Virus record (IMG/VR): IMGVR_UViG_3300030060_004182 | Span: 1-35,515 of that record | Length of the DNA stretch: 35,515 bases | DNA from: a virus | Direction: 5' to 3' (one strand) | Shown: piece by piece, positions 1-7,618 of the stretch | How the letters are laid out: each line of letters starts with the position of its first letter | Position numbering within the stretch: position 1 is the stretch's first letter | Program-made: the position numbers and the translations under genes | Notes under the pieces: generated by a model | What the model saw: only the letters and a program-made list of their open reading frames with translations | Told to the model about the DNA's origin: nothing | The model's database searches: none

Positions 1-258
1 GTCGGTTACAGAGGTACTAACCCATACGACGCAGGTATCTTCTACTGTCCATACGTTCCGCTCCAGATGGTTCGTGCAGTCGGTGAGAACACCTTCCAGC
101 CCAAGATCGGGTTCAAGACTCGATACGGAATGGTTTCAAACCCATTCTCCAAGGGTGGTGCAGGTGCCGGCGACGGGTTGCTAGGTAACGCTGATAACGT
201 CTACTATAGACTGTTCACCGTTGCTAACCTACACGGTAACACCGGACACGGACTCTGA
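1..258 (+). CDS. 23: Major capsid protein gp23, 3' end only (partial)
   Basis: The reading frame is open from base 1 and ends with TGA at 256-258, giving the last 85 residues of a protein whose start lies upstream of the window. The C-terminal text (VGYRGTNPYDAGIFYCPYVP near the start, then QPKIGFKTRYGMVSNPF) matches my memory of the conserved C-terminus of T4 gp23, the major head shell protein, which forms hexamers after prohead protease cleavage. The codons are richer in G/C and more uniform than those of the following genes, as expected for the most abundant virion protein. A strong intrinsic terminator follows about 30 bp after the stop. The neighbouring T4 core genes support the assignment. 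An ATG at 67 lies inside the gene and is not a start. Confidence 0.93.
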   Translation, partial: VGYRGTNPYDAGIFYCPYVPLQMVRAVGENTFQPKIGFKTRYGMVSNPFSKGGAGAGDGLLGNADNVYYRLFTVANLHGNTGHGL

Positions 259-287
259 TCTGAATAATCAAATTGGTTAGATCTACC

Positions 288-323
288 GAAAGGGGAGTGG
301 AGCAATCCACTCCCCTTTTCTTT
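288..323 (+). terminator. Intrinsic terminator after gene 23
   Basis: A near-perfect inverted repeat, AAAGGGGAGTGG at 289-300 and CCACTCCCCTTTT at 307-319, encloses the six-base loop AGCAAT and runs into a T-rich tail (TTTTCTTTT, 315-323). This GC-rich stem plus U-tract is a textbook Rho-independent terminator. It would end transcripts of the highly expressed capsid gene just before the next late promoter. Confidence 0.93.
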
Positions 324-331
324 TATAAATA
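324..331 (+). promoter_or_regulatory. T4-type late promoter (TATAAATA)
   Basis: TATAAATA at 324-331 is an exact match to the T4 late promoter -10 element recognised by the gp55 sigma factor. It sits in the intergenic gap immediately after the gene 23 terminator and 18 bases before the ATG at 350, with a GTGGAGG Shine-Dalgarno at 334-340. gp55 is encoded in this window. The intergenic placement separates it from chance copies inside genes. Confidence 0.85.
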
Positions 332-349
332 CTGTGGAGGATTACTACT

Positions 350-985
350 ATGTCGTCAACATTCTTTCCGGGAGCGAGTGGTGGATATACTGGACCGGGT
401 ATTCCAGATGTCACCAGATCCAACCCAATAAAACAACCAGACACAAATAATTTTCTTAACACAAATTATTTCAAACTAGTTTTTGGTAGATTGCCTACCA
501 TGACATATATGTGTCAGTCTGTTTCTATGCCTAGTTTTAGTTTAGGAAGCGTGGAGGTTCCAAATACGTTAGGTGTTGTTCCTCATTTAGCAGGATCTAG
601 ATATACATTTGGTGACTTGTCCGTTCAATTTTTGATTGATGAAAAGATGGACAACTGGGTTGAGATGTTTAACTGGATGGTGAGTATCGCAAACTATGAA
701 TCTGATTTACCAAAAAGAAAAGGTGGAGAGTATATTGATCCAAGAGATCATCACTCTGATGCAAGAATACTCGTTACCAATAGCGCCTTTCAACCAAAGA
801 AAGAAATAATCTTTCAGGATGTTCTTCCCATCTCTCTTGGTGGGTGGGAATTTAATTCGGTTGACTCAGACTCTACTCCAGTTTTAGGATCTGCTACATT
901 TACCTTTACTAGTATGAGGGTGGTGGACTTTCCCTCCCAATCGCCTGGTAATATGGTTGATCTGTACACACCACCAGACAGGTAG
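350..985 (+). CDS. Virion structural protein, gp19/tail-tube-fold family
   Basis: This encodes 211 residues. It starts at an ATG 9 bases after a GTGGAGG Shine-Dalgarno and just downstream of a TATAAATA late promoter, so it is very likely a late virion gene. The central part (about residues 38-110) has the pattern I associate with contractile-tail tube proteins: NYFKLVFGRLP, then a CQSVSMP turn, then GSRYTFGDLSVQFLIDEKMDNW. T4 gp19 shows a parallel order (an LFQVEISYLG strand, CKATALP, then AGDRTFDDWTVTVMND). T4 gp19 has 163 residues, so this one is longer at both ends. It could be the main tube protein or another tube-fold protein such as a gp54-like tube initiator; the sequence alone does not decide. 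No signal peptide or membrane segment is seen. Confidence 0.65.
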   Translation: MSSTFFPGASGGYTGPGIPDVTRSNPIKQPDTNNFLNTNYFKLVFGRLPTMTYMCQSVSMPSFSLGSVEVPNTLGVVPHLAGSRYTFGDLSVQFLIDEKMDNWVEMFNWMVSIANYESDLPKRKGGEYIDPRDHHSDARILVTNSAFQPKKEIIFQDVLPISLGGWEFNSVDSDSTPVLGSATFTFTSMRVVDFPSQSPGNMVDLYTPPDR

Positions 986-992
986 TAATTTA

Positions 993-1020
993 TTGACTAT
1001 CGTGTTTTTTGTTGTATAAT
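993..1020 (+). promoter_or_regulatory. Sigma70-type early promoter for uvsY-uvsW
   Basis: TTGACT at 993-998 and TATAAT at 1015-1020 are separated by 16 bases, a near-consensus host sigma70 promoter. It lies in the 55-bp gap between the structural gene ending at 985 and uvsY. Transcription would start near 1027, placing the TTGGAGG Shine-Dalgarno (1026-1032) at the very 5' end of the mRNA. It marks the switch from late structural genes to early or middle recombination genes. Confidence 0.82.
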
Positions 1021-1040
1021 CTGTGTTGGAGGTAATTAAT

Positions 1041-1475
1041 ATGAATCTAGAAGAAATACGTCGAAGTGTTTCCGGCGATCTAACAATGGATAAAACAGAA
1101 CTAGATATGGAGTCCATGAAAACTCCACAGTTGCATAACAAATATCTTATCATGTACACTGACGAAAAACTAGTTCTCGGTAAAATGGAAAGTGATTATA
1201 GGCGTCTTAGAAAAGATAAGTGGCTGTACTACACAGGAAAAATGAGTCAAGAACAACTTGATGACAGAGGGTGGGAACCCTTTGCTTTAAATCTTCTTAA
1301 AACAGATATCGATAAGTTTATTGAATCTGACGATGACATCATTCTCCAAGAGAACAAGATTCTTTTACAGAAGGAAAAAGTTGAGTATCTAAAAAGCGTA
1401 GTGGGTATCATCACTAATAGGCAGTGGTTGATACGCTCTACTATTGATTGGATCAAATTCACAAACGGATCATGA
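1041..1475 (+). CDS. uvsY: UvsY recombination mediator
   Basis: This encodes 144 residues; T4 UvsY has 137. UvsY is the T4 recombination mediator: it helps load the UvsX recombinase onto single-stranded DNA covered by gp32. The sequence starts MNLEEIRRSVSGDLTMDKTE, which lines up with T4 UvsY (MRLEDLQEELKKDVFID). A charged helical middle with a YYTGKM segment corresponds to the T4 YYSGRG region. The ATG at 1041 is chosen because TTGGAGG lies 8 bases upstream; the frame extends to a GTG at 1023, but that lies before the Shine-Dalgarno. The stop overlaps the uvsW start (ATGA at 1472-1475), so the two are translationally coupled. A near-consensus early promoter lies directly upstream. Confidence 0.88.
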   Translation: MNLEEIRRSVSGDLTMDKTELDMESMKTPQLHNKYLIMYTDEKLVLGKMESDYRRLRKDKWLYYTGKMSQEQLDDRGWEPFALNLLKTDIDKFIESDDDIILQENKILLQKEKVEYLKSVVGIITNRQWLIRSTIDWIKFTNGS

Positions 1476-2962
1476 CAGACTTACAGATAAACGAAATGGA
1501 TTCTGTCCACATGAAGATAGAATCAGAGAAAGGAATCGCCAGGGAACTGAGCGACTTTTTCACGTTTTCTGTTCCGAACTATCAATACACACCCGCCTAC
1601 AAAAACAAGTTGTGGGACGGACAAATAAGACTCTTCAACCTCCACACCAGAACATTGTACGCAGGACTTCTGGATTATGTGTTGTCTTTTGCTAAAGATA
1701 GGAACTATACGGTTTCTAATTCACTAAAACTCCCTGAAGGGAATATAACGAAGGATATGGTTGAAAAATATATTAATGAGTACTTGGAACCATATTGTGT
1801 AGATAAACCGATTAAACCTCATGAGCATCAACTCAACGCTGTTACACACGCTCTAAATAGAGAACGGTGTCTTCTTCTTTCCCCGACTGGTAGTGGTAAG
1901 TCGTTCATCATATATGCACTTATCAGGTACTACCTAGACAAGATACCAAAAGACAAAAAAATACTAATAGTTGTCCCCACTACTAATCTTGTGGCTCAAC
2001 TCTATGATGATTTTAATGACTACTCTTCTAAGTCTTCATGGGACGCAAAGAAAGAGTGTCATACGATATATGCTGGGAAGGACAAAGAGACTGATAAGCG
2101 TGTGGTAATAACAACATGGCAGAGTGTTTACAAATTACACACCAAACACTTTAATCAGTATGGTGCTGTGTTTGGTGATGAGTGTCACTTATTCAAGGCT
2201 AAATCTCTAACCACACTGATGACTAAACTAACAGACTGTCCAATTAGAATAGGGACAACGGGAACATTGGATGGAACACAAACACACAAACTTGTTATCG
2301 AAGGACTGTTCGGTAAAGTCTTCAAGGCTACCACCACCAAAGAATTAATGGATAAAAATTTGTTGTCTAAATTAGACATTGACCGTATAATACTTAAGTA
2401 TGGTGAGGAGGAAGTAAATTCAACAAAGAGAATAACATATCAAGAAGAGATAAAGTGGTTGATAACCAATCAAAAGAGAAACGAATTCATTGTTGATTTG
2501 TGTGGTAAACTTGAGAGCAATGTTCTTTTATTATACAACTATGTCGAACTTCATGGTAAACCTCTTTATGAATTGATAAAGAAAAAATATCCGAAGAGAA
2601 AGGTGTTTATGATTTATGGTGGAACTGACGTAGATCAAAGAGAGAAGATAAGAAAGATAGTAGATAGACAGAAGAATGCGATATTGGTAGCCTCGTATGG
2701 TACTTGCTCCACTGGTATTAATATCAAAAACATTCACAACATTATTTTTGCATCACCATCTAAGTCTGTTGTAAGAGTTCTTCAATCTATCGGTAGAGGA
2801 TTGCGTAGAACTGAGGATAAAAATAATGTAAAATTATATGATATCAGCGATGATCTACGTTTCCGTAAGTATACCAACCACACATACAAGCATATGGATG
2901 AACGAATTAAGATATATAATAGAGAGAAGTTCAATCATAATGCTATCACCATAAGGCTATGA
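1472..2962 (+). CDS. uvsW: UvsW DNA/RNA helicase
   Basis: This encodes 496 residues; T4 UvsW has 503. UvsW is a superfamily 2 helicase that unwinds R-loops and branched DNA, shuts off origin-initiated replication late in infection and drives branch migration. Visible motifs are Walker A PTGSGKS (138-144), motif II DECH (236-239), motif III-like TTGT, and C-terminal VASYGTCSTGINIKN and QSIGRGLRR (motifs V and VI). The N-terminal part (FFTFSVPNYQYTPAYKNKLW, then WDGQIRLF) matches the T4 UvsW N-terminal domain. The start is ATG 1472, overlapping the uvsY stop; an in-frame TTG at 1448 inside uvsY has no better support. Gene order uvsY-uvsW-55 is typical of T4-like marine phages. Confidence 0.93.
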   Translation: MTDLQINEMDSVHMKIESEKGIARELSDFFTFSVPNYQYTPAYKNKLWDGQIRLFNLHTRTLYAGLLDYVLSFAKDRNYTVSNSLKLPEGNITKDMVEKYINEYLEPYCVDKPIKPHEHQLNAVTHALNRERCLLLSPTGSGKSFIIYALIRYYLDKIPKDKKILIVVPTTNLVAQLYDDFNDYSSKSSWDAKKECHTIYAGKDKETDKRVVITTWQSVYKLHTKHFNQYGAVFGDECHLFKAKSLTTLMTKLTDCPIRIGTTGTLDGTQTHKLVIEGLFGKVFKATTTKELMDKNLLSKLDIDRIILKYGEEEVNSTKRITYQEEIKWLITNQKRNEFIVDLCGKLESNVLLLYNYVELHGKPLYELIKKKYPKRKVFMIYGGTDVDQREKIRKIVDRQKNAILVASYGTCSTGINIKNIHNIIFASPSKSVVRVLQSIGRGLRRTEDKNNVKLYDISDDLRFRKYTNHTYKHMDERIKIYNREKFNHNAITIRL

Positions 2963-2972
2963 AGGAGCAAAT

Positions 2973-3716
2973 ATGCAGTACAGAATACTCAAATTACGAA
3001 GTGGTGAAGAAATTATTACGAGAATCACAGGGAAGCAGAAAGGTAAGATGACTTTGGAGCGTCCCATGATTTTCAGAAGCATGATGGTACACGATGGACT
3101 AGGTAGACCTAAAGAGGTAACTGTTCTCAGGAATTGGACTCCCAATACGAACGACCTACACACAAAAATACCAGAGGATCATATCGCTACTTTCATGACT
3201 CCCTCAGAAGAGGCTGTTAAGTTATATGAATTAGAGAAAGATCAAGAAGATAGACTCGATACCACAGTTGTAGGACATCCTATCAAAGAACCAAATAAGA
3301 ATGACATGATGTCATTCCTTGAGTCTCTTATTAGAATGAAAGAGGATCTTGAAGATTTTGAAGATCAGAAAGAAGAACTTTTAGATTCTCTAGAACCAAC
3401 AGATGAAGAACTAGACACAATTGAAGAGGGAGCGGAAGATGACATGGGTGATGATATGATGAATATGATCACCATGACAATGTTTTTTCCACCCGAACTT
3501 TTATCTAGTATGATGAATAAAGGCTTGATAGATCCCGCACATATAGGTAAAATATTAAGTGAGATAAGCAAAGGAGAAAATAACAAATTTTCCCCGATGT
3601 CGGATATTTACACAGGTGATCAGGATAGGGATGATATGGGTAGTTGGTGGACAGATTGGAGTTCCAACCCAGAGGATTATTTGAATGATGAAGAAGATCA
3701 AAAAGATAATCCTTGA
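2973..3716 (+). CDS. Conserved phage protein, possible Sm-like N-terminus and acidic C-terminus
   Basis: This encodes 247 residues, with an AAGGAG Shine-Dalgarno at 2962-2967. The first ~80 residues (YRILKLRSGEEIITRITGKQ, then ERPMIF and LRNWTP) look like a small beta-barrel of Sm-like type seen in unassigned marine T4-like phage proteins; this is pattern memory, not a proven homology. The rest is strongly acidic, with D/E runs around 120-160. It contains a methionine-rich stretch (DDMGDDMMNMITMTMFFPPE) and ends in a D/N/E-rich tail with tryptophans (GSWWTDW). There is no signal peptide, and the hydrophobic patch is too short to be a secure membrane segment. It lies between uvsW and the late sigma factor 55, so an RNA- or transcription-linked role is possible but not shown. 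Confidence 0.6.
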   Translation: MQYRILKLRSGEEIITRITGKQKGKMTLERPMIFRSMMVHDGLGRPKEVTVLRNWTPNTNDLHTKIPEDHIATFMTPSEEAVKLYELEKDQEDRLDTTVVGHPIKEPNKNDMMSFLESLIRMKEDLEDFEDQKEELLDSLEPTDEELDTIEEGAEDDMGDDMMNMITMTMFFPPELLSSMMNKGLIDPAHIGKILSEISKGENNKFSPMSDIYTGDQDRDDMGSWWTDWSSNPEDYLNDEEDQKDNP

Positions 3717-3739
3717 AACCAAGGCAAAAGTATTATACA
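3713..3739 (+). promoter_or_regulatory. Weak candidate promoter upstream of gene 55
   Basis: The 67-bp gap before gene 55 is one of the few gaps in this operon. TTGAAA (3713-3718) and TATACA (3734-3739) are 15 bases apart, a sub-optimal sigma70-type pair. A second weak pair, TTGAAA (3747-3752) with TAGGAT (3771-3776), has 18-base spacing. Either could give gene 55 its own transcript. No long stem or T-run is present. Confidence 0.3.
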
Positions 3740-3783
3740 CATATTCTTGAAATAGTGTCAACGAAAAAGTTAGGATTTTTATC

Positions 3784-4320
3784 ATGGAAGAGGAAAAAAA
3801 AGATACAAAGAATCATTACATAGTAAATGCTGATTTCTATGAAGCGATGAAAGAGTGGAAGAAAGAAGTAGTTGAAGCAGAGAACATAGGAGAGGGTAGA
3901 CCTCCAGTGTCCAATTATATTGGTGATTGCTTCGTTAAGATTGCAGAACATCTATCACATAAACCAAATTTCATAAACTACCCATACAGAGAAGAAATGG
4001 TTGGTGATGGTATAGAAAACTGCCTAATGTACGCACACAATTTTGATCCTGAAAAATCTAAAAATCCCTTTTCATATTTCACTCAAATAATATACTATGC
4101 ATTCTTGAGAAGAATAGAAAAGGAAAAGAAACAGTCATACATCAAATACAAGATGTTGGAACAATCAGATGATGTCGCTGTAAACAAATGGTTTAAGTCT
4201 AACTATTTCGAGAAAGATAGAAAAGACATGCCTGATACGATGACAAAACATTTCAACCTTTCCGAGTCGGACATTGAAAAGTTTACTCCGAAGAAGAAAA
4301 AGAAAAAGGGTAAGAAATAA
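3784..4320 (+). CDS. 55: gp55 late-transcription sigma factor
   Basis: This encodes 178 residues; T4 gp55 has 185. gp55 is a minimal sigma factor that directs host RNA polymerase core to TATAAATA late promoters; in T4 it also contacts the sliding clamp gp45 to couple late transcription to replication. Matching segments are NHYIVNADFYEAMKEWKKEV (T4 [20 protein letters not shown]), EEMVGDGIENCLMYAHNFD (T4 QEMIADGIEASIKGLHNFD) and KNPFSYFTQIIYYAFLRRI (T4 KNPHAYITQACFNAFVQRI). The C-terminus departs from T4. Instead of the hydrophobic, acidic SLDFLYE clamp-binding motif it ends in a run of lysines (FTPKKKKKKGKK). An AGGA at 3772-3775 precedes the ATG. An exact late promoter and gene 45 are both present in this window. 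Confidence 0.92.
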   Translation: MEEEKKDTKNHYIVNADFYEAMKEWKKEVVEAENIGEGRPPVSNYIGDCFVKIAEHLSHKPNFINYPYREEMVGDGIENCLMYAHNFDPEKSKNPFSYFTQIIYYAFLRRIEKEKKQSYIKYKMLEQSDDVAVNKWFKSNYFEKDRKDMPDTMTKHFNLSESDIEKFTPKKKKKKGKK

Positions 4321-4323
4321 ATT

Positions 4324-5364
4324 ATGAAAATTGCTGTCATAAATGACACACACTTTGGTGCTAGAAACGATCAAAAAGAATTCCTAGACTACTTTTTCAA
4401 GTTCTTTGATGAAGTGTTTTTTCCATACCTTAAAGATAATGACATCACTGATGTTATTCATCTAGGCGACTTCATGGATAGACGGAAGTTTGTAAATTTC
4501 AATACACTCAATCAGGTGAGAACGCGAATCATAGAACCCCTTGATTCAATGGGAATAAACATACATTGCATTTTAGGAAACCATGATACCTACTACAGAA
4601 ATACAAATGATGTTAATTCACTTGTAGAGTTGTTCTCCAAAAACAAAAGATTCAATGTGATTGATAAGCCTACAGTCGTGGACTTTGACGGTCTTTGTGT
4701 TGGACTAGTTCCGTGGATAACGAAAGAGAATTCAGAGGAATGTATCTCGTTTATCAAGTCATGTCCATGTCCGTTTCTTGGTGGACACTTTGAACTGAAA
4801 GGTTACGAAGTGATAAGGGGAGTCAAGTTTGACGGAGGCATAGACGACTCCATATTTAAAAATTATGAAATGGTTTTGTCTGGTCATTTCCACGGGAAGC
4901 AATCGAAAGGAAATGTTCATTACTTGGGGACTCAATACCAGATAACATTTTCAGATCTAGGCGAAATAAAAGGATTTCATGTTCTAGACACGAAGGACAG
5001 AAGCCTTAGTTTTGTAGAAAACCCAAACGTAATGTTCCACTCCATCGACTACAATGATGTAGGCGTTCATGATTGGAGAGACTTCGATTTCAATCAATAC
5101 GAGGGATGTTATGTTAAAGTGGTGGTGCATAAGAAGACACAACCATTTTTGTTCGATCTATTCGTAGATAATCTCTATAAAGCAAATGTGGCTAATCTAA
5201 CAATAGTCGAAGATTTAGTAGAAGAATCCAACGAAGAAATGGTTGACATGGCTAAAGATACAGTTACACTTATACACGAAGAAATAGATTCTTTAGAGAC
5301 AGATAAAAAAGATGAGATTAAAAAACTGATAAGTGATCTTTACATGGAGAGCCTTTCACTATGA
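4324..5364 (+). CDS. 47: gp47 recombination nuclease subunit (SbcD/Mre11-like)
   Basis: This encodes 346 residues; T4 gp47 has 339. It is the nuclease subunit of the gp46-gp47 complex, which resects DNA ends for recombination-dependent replication and helps degrade host DNA. Calcineurin-like phosphoesterase motifs are clear: NDTH (7-10), HLGDFMDRR, GNHDTYYRN, GGHFEL and SGHFHGK, which together bind the two catalytic metal ions. VDFDGLCVGLVPWI matches the T4 segment VDFDGCLIDLIPWM. It begins 4 bases after gene 55 and its stop overlaps the next start (ATGA at 5361-5364). One small gene separates it from gene 46. Confidence 0.93.
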   Translation: MKIAVINDTHFGARNDQKEFLDYFFKFFDEVFFPYLKDNDITDVIHLGDFMDRRKFVNFNTLNQVRTRIIEPLDSMGINIHCILGNHDTYYRNTNDVNSLVELFSKNKRFNVIDKPTVVDFDGLCVGLVPWITKENSEECISFIKSCPCPFLGGHFELKGYEVIRGVKFDGGIDDSIFKNYEMVLSGHFHGKQSKGNVHYLGTQYQITFSDLGEIKGFHVLDTKDRSLSFVENPNVMFHSIDYNDVGVHDWRDFDFNQYEGCYVKVVVHKKTQPFLFDLFVDNLYKANVANLTIVEDLVEESNEEMVDMAKDTVTLIHEEIDSLETDKKDEIKKLISDLYMESLSL

Positions 5365-5906
5365 ACATTTTTGTTGTTGACGAGTCCCCTGTTGTTTCTG
5401 CACAGCAACTTTGTGATAAGCATGTTGTTAAGATGATATTGGAGTCTGCACAGATGTTGTCTACAGCACATCGAGTGCTAGACGGTCATCCTTGCATCAA
5501 GAGAACACCAAAGGGTAGAAAGGTACAAGACTGGGTTCTTGATGATGATCGTGAAGACATGATTTATAGGGCGCATCAACCCAAACACCCATGTACCATA
5601 TGGACTAGAGTTGGTTCGGAGAACTACAAGTGGCATTGTGAACATGCATATGAACTCTGTAAAGAATATACACGAAGGTATGACAAGGTTCACAAAGCAG
5701 AACCGATGATTCGTCTGTTCAACCAAAACCTACCAAACAACATAGAGCAAAAAGAACTAACACCATTCGCTCAGGCTATGCCTGAGATTTACAAGAATGA
5801 AGATGCAGTTCTTGCCTATCGTTCATACTATATCAACACAAAGGCTCGATTCGCAAAGTGGAAGAATGGAAATGTTCCCACATGGTTCGAGGAGGCTTTA
5901 GTTTGA
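5361..5906 (+). CDS. Conserved phage protein of unknown function between genes 47 and 46
   Basis: This encodes 181 residues, with the start overlapping the gene 47 stop and the stop overlapping the gene 46 start. It contains CDKHVVKMILESAQMLSTAH near the N-terminus, then HPCTIWTR and NYKWHCEHAYELCKEYTRRY. I recognise this pattern as a widespread family in phages (DKHVVKM...E..Q.LSTAH followed by HPC..W and NY.W) without an experimentally secure function that I can name. The spread of histidines, cysteines and acidic residues would suit a metal-binding enzyme (inference). Its position inside the gp46-gp47 nuclease pair suggests a DNA repair or recombination accessory role. No membrane or signal segment is seen. 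Confidence 0.8.
   Translation: MNIFVVDESPVVSAQQLCDKHVVKMILESAQMLSTAHRVLDGHPCIKRTPKGRKVQDWVLDDDREDMIYRAHQPKHPCTIWTRVGSENYKWHCEHAYELCKEYTRRYDKVHKAEPMIRLFNQNLPNNIEQKELTPFAQAMPEIYKNEDAVLAYRSYYINTKARFAKWKNGNVPTWFEEALV
5891..5895 (+). promoter_or_regulatory. Shine-Dalgarno GGAGG that decides the TTG start of gene 46
   Basis: GGAGG at 5891-5895 lies 7 bases before TTG 5903, inside the end of the preceding gene. Upstream in-frame starts (GTG 5858, ATG 5882) have no comparable site. Confidence 0.65.
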
Positions 5907-7618
5907 TTATATTCAAAAAACTAAGATGGAAAAATTTTCTCTCCACCGGAAACGTATTCACTGAAATAGATTTAGTGAAACGTGATACTACTCTGGTATC
6001 AGGTGAAAACGGAGCAGGAAAGTCTACCATTCTAGATGCATTAACTTTCTCTTTGTTCGGAAAATCGTTTAGGGGTATAAACATACCTCAACTTGTCAAC
6101 AGTGTTAACGATAAAGATTGTATGGTTGAAATAGAATTTAGCATAGGAGATAAAGAGTACTATGTGAAGAGGGGACTAAAACCTAAAATCTTTGAGGTGT
6201 ATGTTGACGGGAAACTTTTACCACAAGACTCAAAGTCAAAAGACTATCAACGGATCCTAGAGGAACGGATTCTCAAGATGTCATACAAATCTTTTTGTCA
6301 GGTAGTGATCTTGGGATCATCAAACTATATACCCTTCATGAAATTGTCTGCGTCAGATAGAAGATCCGTGGTGGAAAATCTGCTGGACATAGATGTTTTT
6401 TCTGTTATGAACTCTCTTTTGAAAGGTAGAGTATCACAATGCAAAGAAGAAATACGAACACTAAAAAGTGATGTCGAACTTCTAAAGGACAAAGTGGTAA
6501 ATCAAAAAGAGTATATTCAAAAGATCAAGAACAGATCCAAGGATACCGTAGACAAATATAGAAAAGACATACTAGAAACAAAGAGTCAGATCAGTCAGAT
6601 TGATGATAAGATTTCTGTTCTTGTAGAATCAATTGATGGTTTGATTGAGAACTCTCAGAATAAAAAGTCATTACAAAGATCTCTAGAAAAACACAAAGAC
6701 TTGAGAATTCAAATTTCATCTAAGTTGAAGAAAGTCGAAGATCAAATTGAATTCTATAGTAAGAACGATGTATGTCCTACTTGTGATCAGTCAATAGGAG
6801 AAGATCATAAGAATTTTCTTTTGGATAAATCCGAAAAGGAAAAGGATCCATTGGTGGGTTCACTCCAGTCGGTGGAGAAACAAATAAACGACTACATCCG
6901 TCTTGTACAAGAAAGTGAAAAACTAATAGAACAGTGCAGCAAGATGCAAAAGTCAGTTAGTGAACTACAGTCATCGAAAAGCGCCCACGAAAAGTACATA
7001 ACAACAATACAGAAAAAAATTCATGATGTTGAGAGCGAGACAACAGAAACCACTGATGAAGAATCAGTTCTCAAGGATCTAATTCAACAGGGAACTGGTA
7101 AGGCTACTGAACATCAAGAAAAGAAAGAGGAGATGTATCAATATGATATTGTCTCCGTTCTACTAAAAGATAGTGGAATTAAAGCAAAAATCATCAAGCA
7201 CTATCTTCCAATCATGAATAAGTTAGTCAACAAGTTTTTAACATCAATGGACTTCTTCTGTCAGTTTACACTAGACGAGACATTCAACGAAACCATCAAG
7301 AGCAGACACAGAGATGAATTTACCTATCACAGTTTCAGTGAAGGTGAACGATTGCGTATTGACTTGTCTTTGCTTCTTGCATGGAGAGAGGTAGCCCGCT
7401 TGAAGAATAGTGTCAACTGTAACCTTTTGATTCTCGATGAGGTTTTTGATTCTAGCCTTGATGGTGGTGGTACAGAAGAATTTATGAAACTAATTACGAC
7501 TATGGGGAGCAGATCAAACATATTCGTAATTAGCCATAAGTCAGATCAACTTATAGATAAGTTCTCTGGACAGATTAGATTCTTGAAGAAAAACAACTTC
7601 AGTAGGATGAAGACATGA
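5903..7618 (+). CDS. 46: gp46 recombination endonuclease subunit (SbcC/Rad50-like ATPase)
   Basis: This encodes 571 residues; T4 gp46 has 560. It is the SMC-type ATPase partner of gp47. Motifs in order are Walker A GENGAGKST (34-42), a long coiled-coil region on both sides of a central zinc-hook CPTC (291-294), the ABC signature SFSEGERLRIDLSL, and Walker B LLILDEVFDSSLDGGG with the Asp near 512, then an ISHK H-loop. The chosen start is TTG 5903, preceded by GGAGG at 5891-5895. It gives an N-terminus (LIIFKKLRWKNFLSTGN) that aligns with T4 (MKNFKLNRVKYKNIMSVG). The frame stays open back to a GTG at 5858 and an ATG at 5882, so a start 7 residues earlier cannot be excluded. It overlaps the previous stop and the next start. 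Confidence 0.92.
   Translation: MIIFKKLRWKNFLSTGNVFTEIDLVKRDTTLVSGENGAGKSTILDALTFSLFGKSFRGINIPQLVNSVNDKDCMVEIEFSIGDKEYYVKRGLKPKIFEVYVDGKLLPQDSKSKDYQRILEERILKMSYKSFCQVVILGSSNYIPFMKLSASDRRSVVENLLDIDVFSVMNSLLKGRVSQCKEEIRTLKSDVELLKDKVVNQKEYIQKIKNRSKDTVDKYRKDILETKSQISQIDDKISVLVESIDGLIENSQNKKSLQRSLEKHKDLRIQISSKLKKVEDQIEFYSKNDVCPTCDQSIGEDHKNFLLDKSEKEKDPLVGSLQSVEKQINDYIRLVQESEKLIEQCSKMQKSVSELQSSKSAHEKYITTIQKKIHDVESETTETTDEESVLKDLIQQGTGKATEHQEKKEEMYQYDIVSVLLKDSGIKAKIIKHYLPIMNKLVNKFLTSMDFFCQFTLDETFNETIKSRHRDEFTYHSFSEGERLRIDLSLLLAWREVARLKNSVNCNLLILDEVFDSSLDGGGTEEFMKLITTMGSRSNIFVISHKSDQLIDKFSGQIRFLKKNNFSRMKT

Noticed and set aside
884-1159. Open frame on the minus strand across the uvsY promoter
   Set aside because: It overlaps two well-supported + strand genes and a promoter, has no homology that I recognise, and all real genes here are on the + strand.
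3711-3724. CCTTG-AAAC-CAAGG hairpin after the acidic gene, as a terminator
   Set aside because: The stem is only five pairs and no T-run follows; it also overlaps the stop codon and a possible -35 element.
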